The translations under genes were made by a program, and so were the position numbers. A stretch of 55,135 nucleotides of DNA from Streptomyces sp. PKU-EA00015 (GTDB lineage Bacteria; Actinomycetota; Actinomycetes; Streptomycetales; Streptomycetaceae): positions 1-55,135 of the forward strand of contig NZ_JABZEE010000009.1 in NCBI RefSeq assembly GCF_013387495.1. Direction: 5' to 3'. Within the stretch, counting starts at the first letter, position 1. Each line of letters starts with the position of its first letter. The notes below the pieces were generated by a model that saw nothing but the letters and a program-made list of their open reading frames with translations, did no database searches and had not been told where the DNA came from. Shown here one piece after another: positions 43,642 to 52,075 of the stretch.

Positions 43642-43669
43642 GATCCGCGGTAGTGGATCACATTGATCC
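43642..43669. repeat. Overlapping GATCC dyads upstream of SLT gene
   Basis: GATCC (43642-43646) faces GGATC (43655-43659) across eight bases, and GGATCA (43655-43660) faces TGATCC (43664-43669) across three. The right dyad is perfect. They lie about 125-145 bases ahead of the SLT start and may be a regulator site. The rest of 43522-43799 holds nothing I recognise. Confidence 0.5.
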
Positions 43670-43799
43670 CAAACGCCCGATTCATGCGTCCTGTCCCCGC
43701 TCACACGCCCTTTATGTACGCACTAAAGAGGTTCGTAAGTGACCTACGTCCTATGCGCGGGCTCACATCGGACACGCGACGCTCTCACCGTGTGTTGCG

Positions 43800-44888
43800 T
43801 CAGCAATCCAGCGAGTGAGGGGCGTCGTCCGGAAGTACGAGATGGACGTCGCCGAACTCGTGCCAGAGATAGCGGTTCCTCAGCGCTTCGGAGTACGCGC
43901 AGGTCAGCGCCGCCTCACCGGTGATCGCCTCGAGCATCAGCAGATGCGACGCCGCCGGCTCGTGCAGCCCGGTCAGCAGGCCGTCGACCACCCGCACCCC
44001 CCGCCGCGGCGTCACCACCAGATCCGTCCACCCCGCCGCGGGCGCCACCACCCCTGCCGGGTCCGCCGCCGACTCCAGGGCCCGCACCGCCGTCGTCCCC
44101 ACCGCCACGACCCGGCCGCCCGCCGCCCGCGCCGCGTTCACCAGCCACGCCGTCGTCGCCGGCACGTCGAAGCGCTCCGGATACGGCGGCTCGTGCGCCT
44201 CCGTCGACGCCACGCCCGTGTGCAGCGTGACCGGTGCGAACTGCACCCCCCGGCTCACCAGCTCCGCCACCAGCGGCGCGGTGAAGGGCCGCGCGGCGCT
44301 CGGCATCTCCGCCGACCCCGAACCGTCGGCGGAGGGCAGCGCGAAGACCGTCTGATACGCGGCGAGCGGCTGGTCCCCGGTCGTGTACCCGTAGCGGATC
44401 GGCCGCCCGTGCCGCGCCAGCAGCCCCGTCACACCGACCGACACCGACGCCCACCACAGCCGCCGCGCCCCCGGCGCCAGCGGCTCCTCCAGGACCAGGT
44501 GCCCGCCGCCCGGCAGCCGCACCACCGCGCCGCGCGGCCCGCCCGGGCGCGGGGCCGTACTCCCCGAGCCGTCCGGGCGCCGCAGCTCCACCGCCCACCG
44601 CAGGTCGTCCCCCTGCGTGGAGAAGTGGACCACCACCGGCTCGCCGCCCACCCGGCCGTCCACCGCCGCCGCCAGCGTCGACGACGTGTTGACGACGAGC
44701 ACGTCACCCGCCCGCAGATGCCCCGGGAGATCGCGGAACGCGTGGTGCGACACCCGCGTCCCGCGTGAGACCAGCAGCCGTACGTCGTCGCGCCCCGCAC
44801 CCCGCTCCTCCGCCGGCACTCGCGCGGACAGTTCCTCGGGGACCCTCAGCGCCTCCAGCACGGCCCTTCCCTCCGGCACCGTCCTCAT
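43800..44888 (-). CDS. Divergent QueA-like S-adenosylmethionine:tRNA ribosyltransferase-isomerase
   Basis: 362 residues, similar in length to QueA, which moves a ribosyl group from AdoMet to preQ1 in tRNA. Family landmarks remain: RLLVSRG, HHAFRDLPGHLRAGDVLVVN, RPFTAPLVAELVSRGVQFAP, VTLHTGVAS, and a C-terminal YSEALRNRYLWHEFGDVHLV. But the canonical NDTRVxPARL is NTSSTLAAAV here, and the terminal SYGDAM motif is changed, so activity on tRNA is doubtful. Start ATG overlaps the SDR stop by four bases. No tgt, queC-F or queG gene is in the window. Confidence 0.85.
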   Translation of the reverse strand: MRTVPEGRAVLEALRVPEELSARVPAEERGAGRDDVRLLVSRGTRVSHHAFRDLPGHLRAGDVLVVNTSSTLAAAVDGRVGGEPVVVHFSTQGDDLRWAVELRRPDGSGSTAPRPGGPRGAVVRLPGGGHLVLEEPLAPGARRLWWASVSVGVTGLLARHGRPIRYGYTTGDQPLAAYQTVFALPSADGSGSAEMPSAARPFTAPLVAELVSRGVQFAPVTLHTGVASTEAHEPPYPERFDVPATTAWLVNAARAAGGRVVAVGTTAVRALESAADPAGVVAPAAGWTDLVVTPRRGVRVVDGLLTGLHEPAASHLLMLEAITGEAALTCAYSEALRNRYLWHEFGDVHLVLPDDAPHSLDC

Positions 44889-45580
44889 CGGGACCCCAGC
44901 AGCGCGGCAGCGGTGTACCGGCCACTGGCCGGACGCTGCGAGAGCAGCCGCAGGAAGGCGGGCGCCACGGACTCGGGAGACGTCCGCGGCTCCTCGTCGT
45001 CCGGGACAGCAGCCGTATAGAGGTCCGTCGCCATGTCGCCCGGATCGACGCTCCACACCCGCAGCCCCGGCTCCTCCACGGCCAGCACCGCGGACAGCTG
45101 GTCGAGCGCCGCCTTCGACGCCCCGTAGCCGCCCCACGTCTCGTACGCCTCCGCCGCCGCGTCGGAGCTGACCGCCACCACCGCCCCCGCCGGCGACCTG
45201 CGCAGCATCGGCAGCGCCTCCTGCACCAGACCGAGCGCCGCGACCACATTGGTCTCCAGCGCCGCCCGCAGCCCGTCCAGGGCCAGGGCCTCCAGCCGCA
45301 CCAGCGGCTCCGCTCCCAGCGCGCTCGCGTTGCTCACCACCAGATCGAGGCCGCCCAGCTCAGCGGCCGCCGCCACCAGCGCCGCACGGTGCGCGGCGTC
45401 CGTGACGTCCCCCGCCACCGGCACCACCCGTGTGCCGTGGACACCCGCCAGCCGGGCGCTCTCCTTCAGCACGTCCTCGGTGCGGGCCCCGAGCACCAGG
45501 TCCCAGCCCTCCCCGGCGAGACCGGCCGCGAGAGCGCGGCCCAGTCCCTTCGACGCCCCTGTGATCACCGCAACCGGCAT
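44885..45580 (-). CDS. SDR-family NAD(P)-dependent oxidoreductase
   Basis: 231 residues. Classical SDR motifs: VITGASKGLGRALA, NASALG, Ser in VAVSSDAA and catalytic YGASKAALDQL, then VDPGDMATD. Start choice: the ATG at 45580 lies about nine bases after AAGGGG, while the ATG at 45589 abuts it. Its stop overlaps the QueA-like start, so the two are one operon, and it reads divergently from the histidine kinase gene. Substrate unknown; the pairing with the QueA-like gene suggests a shared small-molecule pathway (inference). Confidence 0.9.
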   Translation of the reverse strand: MPVAVITGASKGLGRALAAGLAGEGWDLVLGARTEDVLKESARLAGVHGTRVVPVAGDVTDAAHRAALVAAAAELGGLDLVVSNASALGAEPLVRLEALALDGLRAALETNVVAALGLVQEALPMLRRSPAGAVVAVSSDAAAEAYETWGGYGASKAALDQLSAVLAVEEPGLRVWSVDPGDMATDLYTAAVPDDEEPRTSPESVAPAFLRLLSQRPASGRYTAAALLGSR

Positions 45581-45763
45581 GAGACCCATCCCCTTCGCCG
45601 TAACGCTCCTGTGTGGTGCCGCCAACGTAGGAACGCGGACGGGCCCGCCGCCTCGTGCCGCGGCCCCTTCCCGCAGGGGCATTTCGGCCTACGCCCCCCG
45701 GCCTAGGCGGGGGCGGTCCCGGGGCCGATACGCACTGTCACATCCCGCCGGTACGGTGAGGTC

Positions 45764-46909
45764 ATGAGTCACCGACCGAGCTCCGGCCTGTCCGCCGTGA
45801 GCACCGCCCTCCTCGCCATGAGCAGGCATCTCGAGGTGCGCGACGTGCTCAAGACGATCGTGGCCTCCGCCCGCGACCTCCTCGACGCGGAGTACGCGGC
45901 GCTCGGTGTGCCCGACGACCACGGCGGCTTCGCGCAGTTCGTCGTCGACGGCGTCAGCGACGCCCAGTGGAAGGCCATCGGCCCCCTGCCGCGCCAGCAC
46001 GGCATCCTCGCCGCGATGCTGCAGGAGGCGAAGGTGGAGCGGCTCGCCGACGTGCGCAAGGACCCCCGCTTCGAGGGCTGGCCGTCCGCCCATCCCGAGA
46101 TGTCCGACTTCCTGGGCCTGCCCATCAAGGACGGCGACGAGGTCATGGGCGCGCTGTTCCTCGCCAACAAGCGCTGCCCCAGGCAGGACGGCGGCTGCGG
46201 CTTCACCGAGGACGACGAGGAACTGCTCGGCATCCTCGCCCAGCACGCGGCCATCGCCCTCACCAACGCCCGGCTGTACGAGCGCAGCCGCGAGCTCACC
46301 ATCGCCGAGGAGCGCTCCCGCCTCGCCCACGAGCTGCACGACGCGGTGAGCCAGAAGCTCTTCTCCCTGCGGCTCACCGCCCAGGCCGCCGCCGCCCTGG
46401 TGGACCGCGACCCCGGCAGGGCGAAGGGCGAGCTCCAGCAGGTCGCCGAGCTCGCCGCCGAAGCGGCCGACGAGCTGCGCGCCGCCGTCGTCGAGCTGCG
46501 GCCCGCGGCCCTCGACGAGGACGGCCTCGTCAACACGCTGCGCACCCAGATCCAGGTCCTCGACCGCGCGCACACGGCCAAGGTCACCTTCGGCACCTGC
46601 GGGGTGCGGGCCCTGCCCGCCGCCCAGGAGGAGGCCCTGCTGCGCGTCGCCCAGGAGGCCCTGCACAACGCGCTGCGCCACTCCGGCGCGGACCGGGTCG
46701 ACGTCGTGCTCGTCCGCCGCGGCCAAGGCGCCCTGCTCAGCGTGACCGACGACGGCAAGGGGTTCGAGCCCCGCACCGTTCGCAGGGCCGGGCGCCATCT
46801 CGGGCTCGTGTCGATGCGGGACCGGGCGGGCGGCGTCGGCGGCAGGCTCAGCGTGGAATCGGAGCCCGGCAAGGGCACCACGGTCGAGATGGAGGTCCCC
46901 GGTGGCTGA
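45764..46909 (+). CDS. GAF-domain sensor histidine kinase (HisKA_3)
   Basis: 381 residues, cytoplasmic. A GAF domain spans about residues 20-170 (ILAAMLQEAKVERLADVRKD, FLGLPIKDGDEVMGALFLAN) and carries Cys157/Cys163-region residues (KRCPRQDGGCGF) that could bind metal or sense redox. The dimerisation motif is RSRLAHELHDAVSQKLFSL with phospho-acceptor His192. The HATPase region has RVAQEALHNALRHS and GLVSMRDRAG. No membrane span, so the signal is internal. It overlaps the response regulator gene by eight bases. Confidence 0.93.
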   Translation: MSHRPSSGLSAVSTALLAMSRHLEVRDVLKTIVASARDLLDAEYAALGVPDDHGGFAQFVVDGVSDAQWKAIGPLPRQHGILAAMLQEAKVERLADVRKDPRFEGWPSAHPEMSDFLGLPIKDGDEVMGALFLANKRCPRQDGGCGFTEDDEELLGILAQHAAIALTNARLYERSRELTIAEERSRLAHELHDAVSQKLFSLRLTAQAAAALVDRDPGRAKGELQQVAELAAEAADELRAAVVELRPAALDEDGLVNTLRTQIQVLDRAHTAKVTFGTCGVRALPAAQEEALLRVAQEALHNALRHSGADRVDVVLVRRGQGALLSVTDDGKGFEPRTVRRAGRHLGLVSMRDRAGGVGGRLSVESEPGKGTTVEMEVPGG

Positions 46910-47546
46910 CAGGAAGATCCGCGTGCTGCTGGTCGACGACCATCAGGTGGTGCGGCGCGGGCTGCGCACGTTCCTCGAGGTCCAGGACGACATAGAGGTG
47001 GTGGGGGAGGCCGGCGACGGTGCGGAGGGCGTCGCGCGGGCCGAGGAGCTGAAGCCCCACGTGGTGCTGATGGACGTGAAGATGCCGGGCATGGACGGCA
47101 TCGAAGCCCTGCGCAAGCTGCGCGAGCTCGCCAACCCGGCCAAGGTCCTGATCGTCACCAGCTTCACCGAGCAGCGCACGGTGGTCCCGGCCCTGCGCGC
47201 GGGTGCGTCGGGCTATGTGTACAAGGACGTCGACCCGGAGGCCCTGGCCGGCGCCATCCGCTCGGTCCACGCGGGCCATGTCCTGCTCCAGCCGGAGGTC
47301 GCGGGTGCGCTGCTGTCCGAGGACGACTCACCGGGCGGCACGGGCCGCGGCGGCAACCTCACGGAGCGGGAGCGCGAGGTCCTGGGGCTGATAGCCGACG
47401 GCCGGTCCAACCGGGAGATCGCCAGGGCGCTGGTGCTCTCCGAGAAGACGGTGAAGACGCACGTGTCCAACATCCTCATGAAGCTCGACCTGGCCGACCG
47501 CACCCAGGCGGCGCTCTGGGCGGTGCGGCACGGACTGACCGGCTGA
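46902..47546 (+). CDS. NarL/FixJ-type response regulator
   Basis: 214 residues. Receiver domain with VLLVDDHQVVRRGL and phospho-acceptor Asp58 in MDVKMPGMDG, then a LuxR-type HTH (LTEREREVLGLIADGRSNRE, TVKTHVSNILMKLDL). GTG start inside the kinase gene (8-base overlap), so kinase and regulator are made together. Targets are unknown; no obvious target operon adjoins. Confidence 0.95.
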   Translation: MADRKIRVLLVDDHQVVRRGLRTFLEVQDDIEVVGEAGDGAEGVARAEELKPHVVLMDVKMPGMDGIEALRKLRELANPAKVLIVTSFTEQRTVVPALRAGASGYVYKDVDPEALAGAIRSVHAGHVLLQPEVAGALLSEDDSPGGTGRGGNLTEREREVLGLIADGRSNREIARALVLSEKTVKTHVSNILMKLDLADRTQAALWAVRHGLTG

Positions 47547-47668
47547 TCGGACGGTCAGGGGCCGGTCCCCGTCCGTTGCCCGTCTCGGACCCCACGGCGA
47601 ACGTGTCCGGCCTCCCCGACCGGCCTCCGGCACCACGAGCCCGAACGCCTGCCGCCCCGGCCCGGGGC

Positions 47669-47689
47669 GGCAGGGGCACTGCCCCTGCC
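47669..47689. terminator. Hairpin between response regulator and hypothetical gene
   Basis: GGCAGGGGC (47669-47677) and GCCCCTGCC (47681-47689) form a perfect 9-base stem with a 3-base loop between convergent genes. Confidence 0.75.
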
Positions 47690-47705
47690 CCCTCGGGAGG
47701 CGGCG

Positions 47706-48491
47706 TCACCCCCGCTGCCGCTCCTCCACATACGCGTTGTACGCCGCCACCTGCGCCCTCCGCGCCACCCGCTCCACCGGCCGCAGCGCCTCCCCCCGCG
47801 CCGCGATCTCCGCCGCGCTCACCGCACCGCCGTGCCCGTTCTCGTACGCCACCGAGATCAGCAGCCCGATCCGCTGCGCCAGCTCCAACACCCGTACCGC
47901 ACGGGGTGGGTAGCCCGGAGCCAGCGTCTCCGCGGCCCCACGCTCCGACCGCGCCCGGTACGCGTCCACCGCCGCCTCCGCCACCGGCCCCGACGCGGCC
48001 ACATCGAGACGGGTCAGCGTCGACGTCGCCTTGCGCAGCGCCTCCGCGAGCTCCCGCTCCGCCTCGCCGAGCGACGGCACGTCCGCGGGCGGCGCCTCCT
48101 GCACCGGCAGGCAGTGCCACAGGACGTCCACGTGCACGTCTCCGGCCGGACCCGCCTCGCGGATCTCCGGCACCAGCCCGTACGCCGCTCCCGTCGCGAC
48201 GACGGCCTCCTCGGCCTCCAGCGCCCGCGCGTTGAACTCGGGCGGGCCGCTCAGCCCGAGCGGATGCCCGGGCGCGGGCAGAGCCACCCGGTAACCGGTC
48301 ACGCCCAGCGCCCGCAGCCGCCCGAGCGCGAGCGTCAGCCCCACCGGACCGGCCTCGCCCGGCAGTCCCTCCACCCGGTGCACGGCGTCGTCGCCGACGA
48401 TCGCGTGCACGGCGTCGTCCGGTGAGACAAGTCCGGCCAAAAGGGCGTTTCCCCATGCCGCCAAGCGGCCTGAACGCGGTTCCGAAAGCAT
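47706..48491 (-). CDS. Conserved hypothetical protein, 261 residues
   Basis: Soluble Ala/Val-rich protein. Visible blocks are RLAAWGNALLAGLVSPDDAV, TGYRVALPAPGHPLGLSGPP, VLWHCLPVQ and the C-terminal RRAQVAAYNAYVEERQRG. No signal peptide, membrane span or catalytic motif known to me. I recall it as a common actinomycete protein without assigned function. It is convergent with the response regulator gene and divergent from the ABC ATPase gene. Confidence 0.8.
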   Translation of the reverse strand: MLSEPRSGRLAAWGNALLAGLVSPDDAVHAIVGDDAVHRVEGLPGEAGPVGLTLALGRLRALGVTGYRVALPAPGHPLGLSGPPEFNARALEAEEAVVATGAAYGLVPEIREAGPAGDVHVDVLWHCLPVQEAPPADVPSLGEAERELAEALRKATSTLTRLDVAASGPVAEAAVDAYRARSERGAAETLAPGYPPRAVRVLELAQRIGLLISVAYENGHGGAVSAAEIAARGEALRPVERVARRAQVAAYNAYVEERQRG

Positions 48492-48656
48492 GCTCCCAGC
48501 CTAGGCGTGCCCGGCGGACACCCCCTAGCACGGGACCGGGCGACCGGAGCGCCCGGCGGGTGGCGTAGGTTTTCCCTGGGTGCTGTGCCCACAGGCGCAC
48601 AAACCGCCCACACGCACCCGAAGGCCTCGACGATTGCATGGGGAGACAACGCGCTC

Positions 48657-49448
48657 ATGAGCGATGTACTGGAGCTGGTGGACGTATCCGTGGTCCGCGA
48701 CGGACGCGCTCTGGTGGACGACGTCTCCTGGTCGGTCAAGGAGGGTGAGCGCTGGGTGATCCTGGGCCCCAACGGCGCCGGCAAGACCACTCTGCTCAAC
48801 ATCGCTTCCAGCTACCTCTTCCCCAGCAGCGGCAGGGCCCGGATCCTCGGTGAGCAGCTCGGCGGCGTCGACGTCTTCGAGCTCCGCCCGCGCATCGGCA
48901 TGGCCGGCATCGCCATGGCCGACAAGCTCCCCAAGCGCCAGACAGTTCTGCAGACCGTCCTCACCGCCGCGTACGGCATGACCGCCACCTGGCACGAGGA
49001 CTACGACGAGGTCGACGAGCAGCGCGCCCGTGCCTTCCTCGACCGGCTCGGCATGACCGAGTACCTCGACCGCAAGTTCGGCACCCTCTCCGAGGGCGAG
49101 CGCAAGCGCACCCTGATCGCCCGCGCCATGATGACCGACCCCGAGCTGCTCCTCCTCGACGAGCCCGCCGCCGGCCTGGACCTCGGCGGCCGCGAGGACC
49201 TGGTGCGCCGTCTCGGGCGGCTCGCCCGCGACCCGTACGCGCCCTCCATGATCATGGTGACCCACCACGTCGAGGAGATCGCGCCCGGCTTCACCCACGT
49301 CCTGATGATCCGGCAGGGCAAGGTGCTCGCCGCCGGCCCGATGGAGACCGAGCTGACCTCCCGCAACCTCTCCCACTGCTTCGGCCTCCCGCTCGTGGTC
49401 GAGCGCAACGGCGAGCGCTGGACCGCGCAGGGCCTCCCGCTCGGCTGA
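48657..49448 (+). CDS. Solitary ABC transporter ATP-binding protein
   Basis: 263 residues: Walker A GPNGAGKTTLL, signature TLSEGERKRTLIARA, Walker B LLLLDEPAAGLDLGG, and the His switch in IMVTHHVEEI. It resembles the YlmA-type ATPase group (long region GMAGIAMADKLPKRQTVL after Walker A). No permease or binding protein gene is next to it, so it either serves a transporter encoded elsewhere or does not transport. ATG at 48657 is in frame well inside a longer open frame; GGGGAG upstream is 11 bases away. Confidence 0.9.
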   Translation: MSDVLELVDVSVVRDGRALVDDVSWSVKEGERWVILGPNGAGKTTLLNIASSYLFPSSGRARILGEQLGGVDVFELRPRIGMAGIAMADKLPKRQTVLQTVLTAAYGMTATWHEDYDEVDEQRARAFLDRLGMTEYLDRKFGTLSEGERKRTLIARAMMTDPELLLLDEPAAGLDLGGREDLVRRLGRLARDPYAPSMIMVTHHVEEIAPGFTHVLMIRQGKVLAAGPMETELTSRNLSHCFGLPLVVERNGERWTAQGLPLG

Positions 49449-49532
49449 ACTCCCTGAGAAACAGGGGCAGAAGCGCGGACGACCCGCATCGCCCCCTGTC
49501 CGGACCGCGACCGGCGGACCTACCATGACCAC

Positions 49533-49964
49533 GTGGACATCGACGCATGGGTGTGGTGGCTGATCGGCGCGGTCGGACTGGGCATTCCGCTCGTGCTGAC
49601 CGCGATGCCCGAATTCGCAATGTTCTCCGCGGGAGCCGTGGCCGCGGCCGTCGTCGCGGCGCTCGGCGGCGGATCGGTGGCTCAAGTCCTCGTCTTCGCC
49701 GCGGTGTCCGTCGCGCTCATCGCGGTCGTACGCCCCATCGCGGCCCGGCACAGAGCCCAGCAGGGCCCGCGATTCGCCAGCGGCGTCGACGCCCTGAAAG
49801 GCCGTCAGGCCGTCGTCGTCGAACGGGTCGACGGCAACGGCGGCCGCATCAAGCTGGCCGGCGAGGTCTGGTCCGCCCGCTCCTTCGACGCGTCCATGTC
49901 CTACGAGCAGGGCCAGCAGGTCGACGTCGTCGAGATCGACGGAGCCACCGCCGTCGTGATGTGA
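49533..49964 (+). CDS. NfeD family membrane protein
   Basis: 143 residues: two or three hydrophobic segments in the first 70 residues (WVWWLIGAVGLGIPLVLTAM and beyond), then a soluble OB-fold with LKGRQAVVVERVDGNGGRIK, the NfeD C-domain. NfeD proteins pair with SPFH/stomatin proteins, and one follows here after 196 bases. GTG start; TACCAT sits six bases before it, so the mRNA may be leaderless. Confidence 0.9.
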   Translation: MDIDAWVWWLIGAVGLGIPLVLTAMPEFAMFSAGAVAAAVVAALGGGSVAQVLVFAAVSVALIAVVRPIAARHRAQQGPRFASGVDALKGRQAVVVERVDGNGGRIKLAGEVWSARSFDASMSYEQGQQVDVVEIDGATAVVM

Positions 49965-50160
49965 GCGCGGCGACGGCACTCCACGCGACGACGACCGCAG
50001 CCACCGCCTCTGCGAACGGACCGAACGGGCCGAACCTTGCGAACTGCCCGCAGCACAGCCTCTGTTCTGGGAAACTGATCATCACGGCCGTCAGATCCGA
50101 CCTCAGCTCGATCCGCAGAAATCGCAGAATCATCCGGCAGCGAAGGGCACAGGGAACGCG

Positions 50161-51126
50161 ATGCAACCGATCATCATCGTCCTGATCATTCTGGTGGTGC
50201 TGGTCTTCATCGCCCTGATCAAGACGATCCAGGTCATCCCGCAGGCCAGCGCCGCCATCGTGGAGCGGTTCGGACGCTACACCCGCACTCTCAACGCGGG
50301 CCTCAACATCGTCGTCCCCTTCATCGACTCCATCCGCAACCGCATCGACCTGCGCGAGCAGGTCGTCCCCTTCCCGCCCCAGCCGGTGATCACCCAGGAC
50401 AACCTGGTGGTCAACATCGACACCGTCATCTACTACCAGGTGACCGACGCCCGGGCCGCGACCTATGAAGTCGCCAGCTACATCCAGGCCATCGAGCAGC
50501 TCACCGTCACCACCCTGCGGAACATCATCGGCGGCATGGACCTGGAGCGGACCCTGACCTCCCGCGAGGAGATCAACGCCGCGCTCCGCGGAGTCCTCGA
50601 CGAGGCCACCGGCAAGTGGGGCATCCGCGTCAACCGCGTCGAGCTCAAGGCCATCGAGCCGCCCACCTCCATCCAGGACTCGATGGAGAAGCAGATGCGT
50701 GCCGACCGGGACAAGCGCGCCGCCATCCTCACCGCCGAGGGCATCCGGCAGTCGCAGATCCTCACCGCCGAGGGCGAGAAGCAGTCCGCGATCCTTCGCG
50801 CCGAAGGTGAGGCCAAGGCGGCGGCCCTGCGCGCCGAGGGCGAGGCCCAGGCCATCCGTACGGTCTTCGAGTCCATCCACGCGGGAGACGCCGACCAGAA
50901 GCTCCTCGCCTACCAGTACCTCCAGATGCTCCCGAAGATCGCCGAGGGCGACGCCAACAAGCTCTGGATCGTGCCCAGCGAGATCGGCGACGCCCTCAAG
51001 GGGCTCTCCGGAGCCATGGGAAACTTCAACCCGATGGCCGGCATGGGCGGCGGACCGAGCAAGGCGGGCAACGGGAACGGCAGCGGCAGCGGCACCGAGC
51101 GCCGCGAACAACCCCCCATCGACTGA
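50161..51126 (+). CDS. SPFH/Band 7 (stomatin, QmcA-like) protein
   Basis: 321 residues. One N-terminal span (residues 3-21) is followed by the SPFH domain: VIPQASAAIVERFGRYTRTL, GLNIVVPFIDSIRNRIDLRE, then a long Ala/Glu/Arg coiled coil with near-repeats (AILTAEGIRQS, ILTAEGEKQS, ILRAEGEAKA, LRAEGEAQA). The C-terminus is Gly/Asn/Ser-rich and probably disordered. Forms membrane oligomers linked to lipid microdomains and protein quality control. The NfeD gene upstream is the usual partner. Confidence 0.94.
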   Translation: MQPIIIVLIILVVLVFIALIKTIQVIPQASAAIVERFGRYTRTLNAGLNIVVPFIDSIRNRIDLREQVVPFPPQPVITQDNLVVNIDTVIYYQVTDARAATYEVASYIQAIEQLTVTTLRNIIGGMDLERTLTSREEINAALRGVLDEATGKWGIRVNRVELKAIEPPTSIQDSMEKQMRADRDKRAAILTAEGIRQSQILTAEGEKQSAILRAEGEAKAAALRAEGEAQAIRTVFESIHAGDADQKLLAYQYLQMLPKIAEGDANKLWIVPSEIGDALKGLSGAMGNFNPMAGMGGGPSKAGNGNGSGSGTERREQPPID

Positions 51127-51211
51127 CGCCGACGTCCCTTCGTGCATGATCGTTGAGGCCACTCGACCTTGATGGCGGGGAGGCGTCTCACCGATCGTGG
51201 AGGAGATGGCG

Positions 51212-51979
51212 TTGTCCATCTGGGAGTCACTGGCGATTTTCGCCGCCGGAATCGGCGCCGGCACCATCAACACCATCGTGGGCTCGGGGACCCTGATCAC
51301 CTTCCCCGTACTGCTGGCCACCGGACTGCCGCCCGTCACCGCCACGGTGTCGAACGCCCTCGGGCTCATCCCGGGCTCCATCAGCGGCGCCATAGGCTAC
51401 CGGGAGGAACTCAAGGGCCAGCGGCCCCTCGTGATGCGCCTCGGCATCGCCGCCGCGATCGGCGGACTCGGCGGAGCCGTCCTGCTGCTGATGCTCCCGT
51501 CGACCGCCTTCGAGACGATCGTGCCCGTCCTCGTCGCGCTCGCCCTGGTCCTCGTCGTGCTCCAGCCCCGCATCTCGACGGCCGTCCAGCGCCGCCGCGC
51601 ACGCAACGGCACCCTCACCAAGACCGACGGCGGGCCCGTCCTCTTCGGCGGCCTGCTGCTCGCCAGCGTGTACGGCGGCTACTTCACCGCGGCCCAGGGG
51701 ATCATCTACCTCTCCCTCATGGGCATGCTGCTCGACGACACCATCCAGCGTCTCAACGCCGTCAAGAACGTCCTCGCGGCCATCGTGAACAGCATCGCCG
51801 CACTGTTCTTCCTCTTCGTCGCCGACTTCGACTGGACCGCCGTCCTCCTCATCGCCGTCGGCTCGGCGATCGGCGGTCAGTTCGGCGCGAAGATCGGCCG
51901 CAAACTGCACCCCACCGCACTGCGCGTGTTCATCGTGATCGTCGGCAGCTGCGCCATCGTGCAGCTGCTCCTGCGCTGA
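51212..51979 (+). CDS. TSUP family transporter (TauE/SafE)
   Basis: About 255 residues, eight hydrophobic segments. IFAAGIGAGTINTIVGSGTL near the N-terminus and a related half in the C-terminal part (LLLASVYGGYFTAAQGIIYL) are the duplicated TSUP pattern. It exports a sulphonate, sulphite or related anion; substrate unknown. Start choice: GGAGGAG at 51199-51205 fits the TTG at 51212 (six-base spacing) better than the ATG at 51206 or the GTG at 51197, though all are in frame. Confidence 0.88.
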   Translation: MSIWESLAIFAAGIGAGTINTIVGSGTLITFPVLLATGLPPVTATVSNALGLIPGSISGAIGYREELKGQRPLVMRLGIAAAIGGLGGAVLLLMLPSTAFETIVPVLVALALVLVVLQPRISTAVQRRRARNGTLTKTDGGPVLFGGLLLASVYGGYFTAAQGIIYLSLMGMLLDDTIQRLNAVKNVLAAIVNSIAALFFLFVADFDWTAVLLIAVGSAIGGQFGAKIGRKLHPTALRVFIVIVGSCAIVQLLLR

Positions 51980-51997
51980 GCGCGCCGGCACGCGAGA

Positions 51998-52030
51998 GAG
52001 CCCGCCCCCGATCCGTACGGGGACGGGCTC
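51998..52030. terminator. Hairpin between TSUP and HNH genes
   Basis: GAGCCCG-C-CCCCG and CGGGG-A-CGGGCTC form two perfect helices around one mismatch, with a 7-base loop, between convergent genes. Confidence 0.78.
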
Positions 52031-52075
52031 CCTGACGAGACACCACGGCGCATGCACCACGGCCGCCGTCGCTGG

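Noticed and set aside
43522..43740. Possible c-di-AMP (ydaO) riboswitch ahead of the SLT gene
   Set aside because: Streptomyces cell-wall hydrolase genes often carry one, but I could not find its conserved helices or the expected core here.
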